In this document: one piece after another, positions 63,560 through 64,000 of the stretch | How the letters are laid out: every line of letters begins with the position of its first letter | How positions within the stretch are numbered: position 1 is the first letter of the stretch | DNA from: Novosphingobium sp. G106 | GTDB taxonomy: Bacteria; Pseudomonadota; Alphaproteobacteria; Sphingomonadales; Sphingomonadaceae | DNA: 64,000 nt | Assembly (NCBI RefSeq): GCF_019075875.1 | Contig: NZ_JAHOOZ010000001.1 | Coordinates: 3,224,001 to 3,288,000 of the forward strand | Direction of reading: 5' to 3' | The notes under the pieces: model-generated | What the model was told of the DNA's origin: nothing | Seen by the model: the letters and a program-made list of their open reading frames with translations, nothing else | Database searches by the model: none | Program-made: the position numbers and the translations under genes

Positions 63560-64000
63560 TTATACCCTTCGGTCCAAATCGGTCGTCATGGCCAGCGGCT
63601 CGGCGGAAACCGCCGTTGGCTTGCCTTCATCTGTGTCTGTCGCATCGGGTCCGGTCTTGCCGGATGAACCGAGGAAACGGAGCAAGCGCTGCAGCGGATC
63701 AGATAGCCTTTCGGCCGCCGCTTTATCTGCCAGCGCCAGGTGGACGACGTTGTCGCGGCCCAATGCCACAGACAGAGCCGCCCGGTCCAGTGGCAAGGTG
63801 ACGCCGCGAAGGCCCGAGCCTTCCGCCTCCTCGCCCACGCGCCAGGCCTGATCGAGCTTGCGCGAGCCGTCTTCGGCCGCGTCGGCCGCATGCGCGAGCC
63901 AGCGGACCTTACCCATCCGCGCGTTCTCGGCGATGCGGTCGGAGCCGACGAGCAGCTTGCCCGCCCGCATTTCCAGCCCCAGCCGGTCGGTGAAAGCGCG
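63560..64000 (-). CDS. YlxR/DUF448 family RNA-binding protein (partial, N-terminus off the right edge)
   Basis: The frame is open to the right edge; ten more codons (RAFTDRLGLE) precede the first Met. Sequences LGLEMRAGKLLVGSDRIAENARMGKVRWLAHAADAAEDGSRKLDQAWRVG match the L7Ae-like C-terminal half of fused YlxR-type proteins that lie between nusA and infB in alphaproteobacteria. The N-terminal YlxR domain would be outside the window. It ends eight bases before infB. Confidence 0.83.
   Translation of the reverse strand, partial: RAFTDRLGLEMRAGKLLVGSDRIAENARMGKVRWLAHAADAAEDGSRKLDQAWRVGEEAEGSGLRGVTLPLDRAALSVALGRDNVVHLALADKAAAERLSDPLQRLLRFLGSSGKTGPDATDTDEGKPTAVSAEPLAMTTDLDRRV

Overview
The window looks like a chromosome segment from an alphaproteobacterium of the sphingomonad group (Novosphingobium, Sphingobium or Sphingomonas type). 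The evidence is high GC, a GcrA cell-cycle regulator with a GANTC site in its leader, several large TonB-dependent receptors, and the core block ylxR-infB-rbfA-truB-rpsO-pnp. No species can be named from the sequence alone.

Layout. (1) Positions 1-41,449 are accessory DNA, probably a genomic island or integrative element. A P4-type tyrosine integrase (39942-41282) lies directly beside the 3' end of an intact tRNA-Ser(CGA) (41450-41539). At the far left are an ArdC-type antirestriction gene cut by the window edge, a fused nucleotidyltransferase-HEPN gene, and a complete IS21-family element (2667-5162) whose left end cuts into an Excalibur-domain gene. (2) 5351-16078 is a glycoside cluster: TonB-dependent receptor, ThuA-like protein, membrane alpha/beta hydrolase, GH51 arabinofuranosidase, and a Tat-exported small subunit with a GMC oxidoreductase that resemble FAD-dependent glucoside 3-dehydrogenases, facing an MFS transporter and a TetR regulator. 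(3) 16191-24194 is a divergent oxidative cluster: MpaB/rubber-oxygenase-like protein and two SnoaL-like proteins on one side; SDR, SnoaL, Rieske oxygenase, LLM oxidoreductase and SDR on the other; then a frameshifted enoyl-CoA hydratase and a TetR. (4) 24533-39418 resembles the camphor pathway of Pseudomonas putida: a diketocamphane-monooxygenase-like flavoenzyme, a second LLM monooxygenase with an SMP-30 lactonase, a CoA ligase with a ribB-like gene for flavin supply, and an operon of TonB receptor, CamD-like dehydrogenase, CYP101-like P450 and flavin reductase, then SDR, enoyl-CoA hydratase and SDR. Matching CTAAT-N4-ATTAG operators stand before several of these operons, which suggests one repressor and one regulon.

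(5) Positions 41,450-64,000 are core chromosome: tRNA-Ser, hspQ, an ABC-2 permease, gcrA, two GGDEF proteins, a tonB-like gene, and the translation and RNA-decay block pnp, rpsO, truB, rbfA, infB, ylxR, with tdk, an S2P protease and a VapBC-like pair between them.

Working model: the island takes up and degrades a plant cyclic terpenoid or a related alicyclic ketone, perhaps delivered as a glycoside. Hydroxylation by P450, oxidation by dehydrogenase, FMN-dependent Baeyer-Villiger ring opening, lactone hydrolysis, CoA activation and beta-oxidation can all be matched to genes. The substrate is not known, and the P450 has no ferredoxin or ferredoxin reductase in the window. Two genes are broken in G/C homopolymers and may be sequencing errors.
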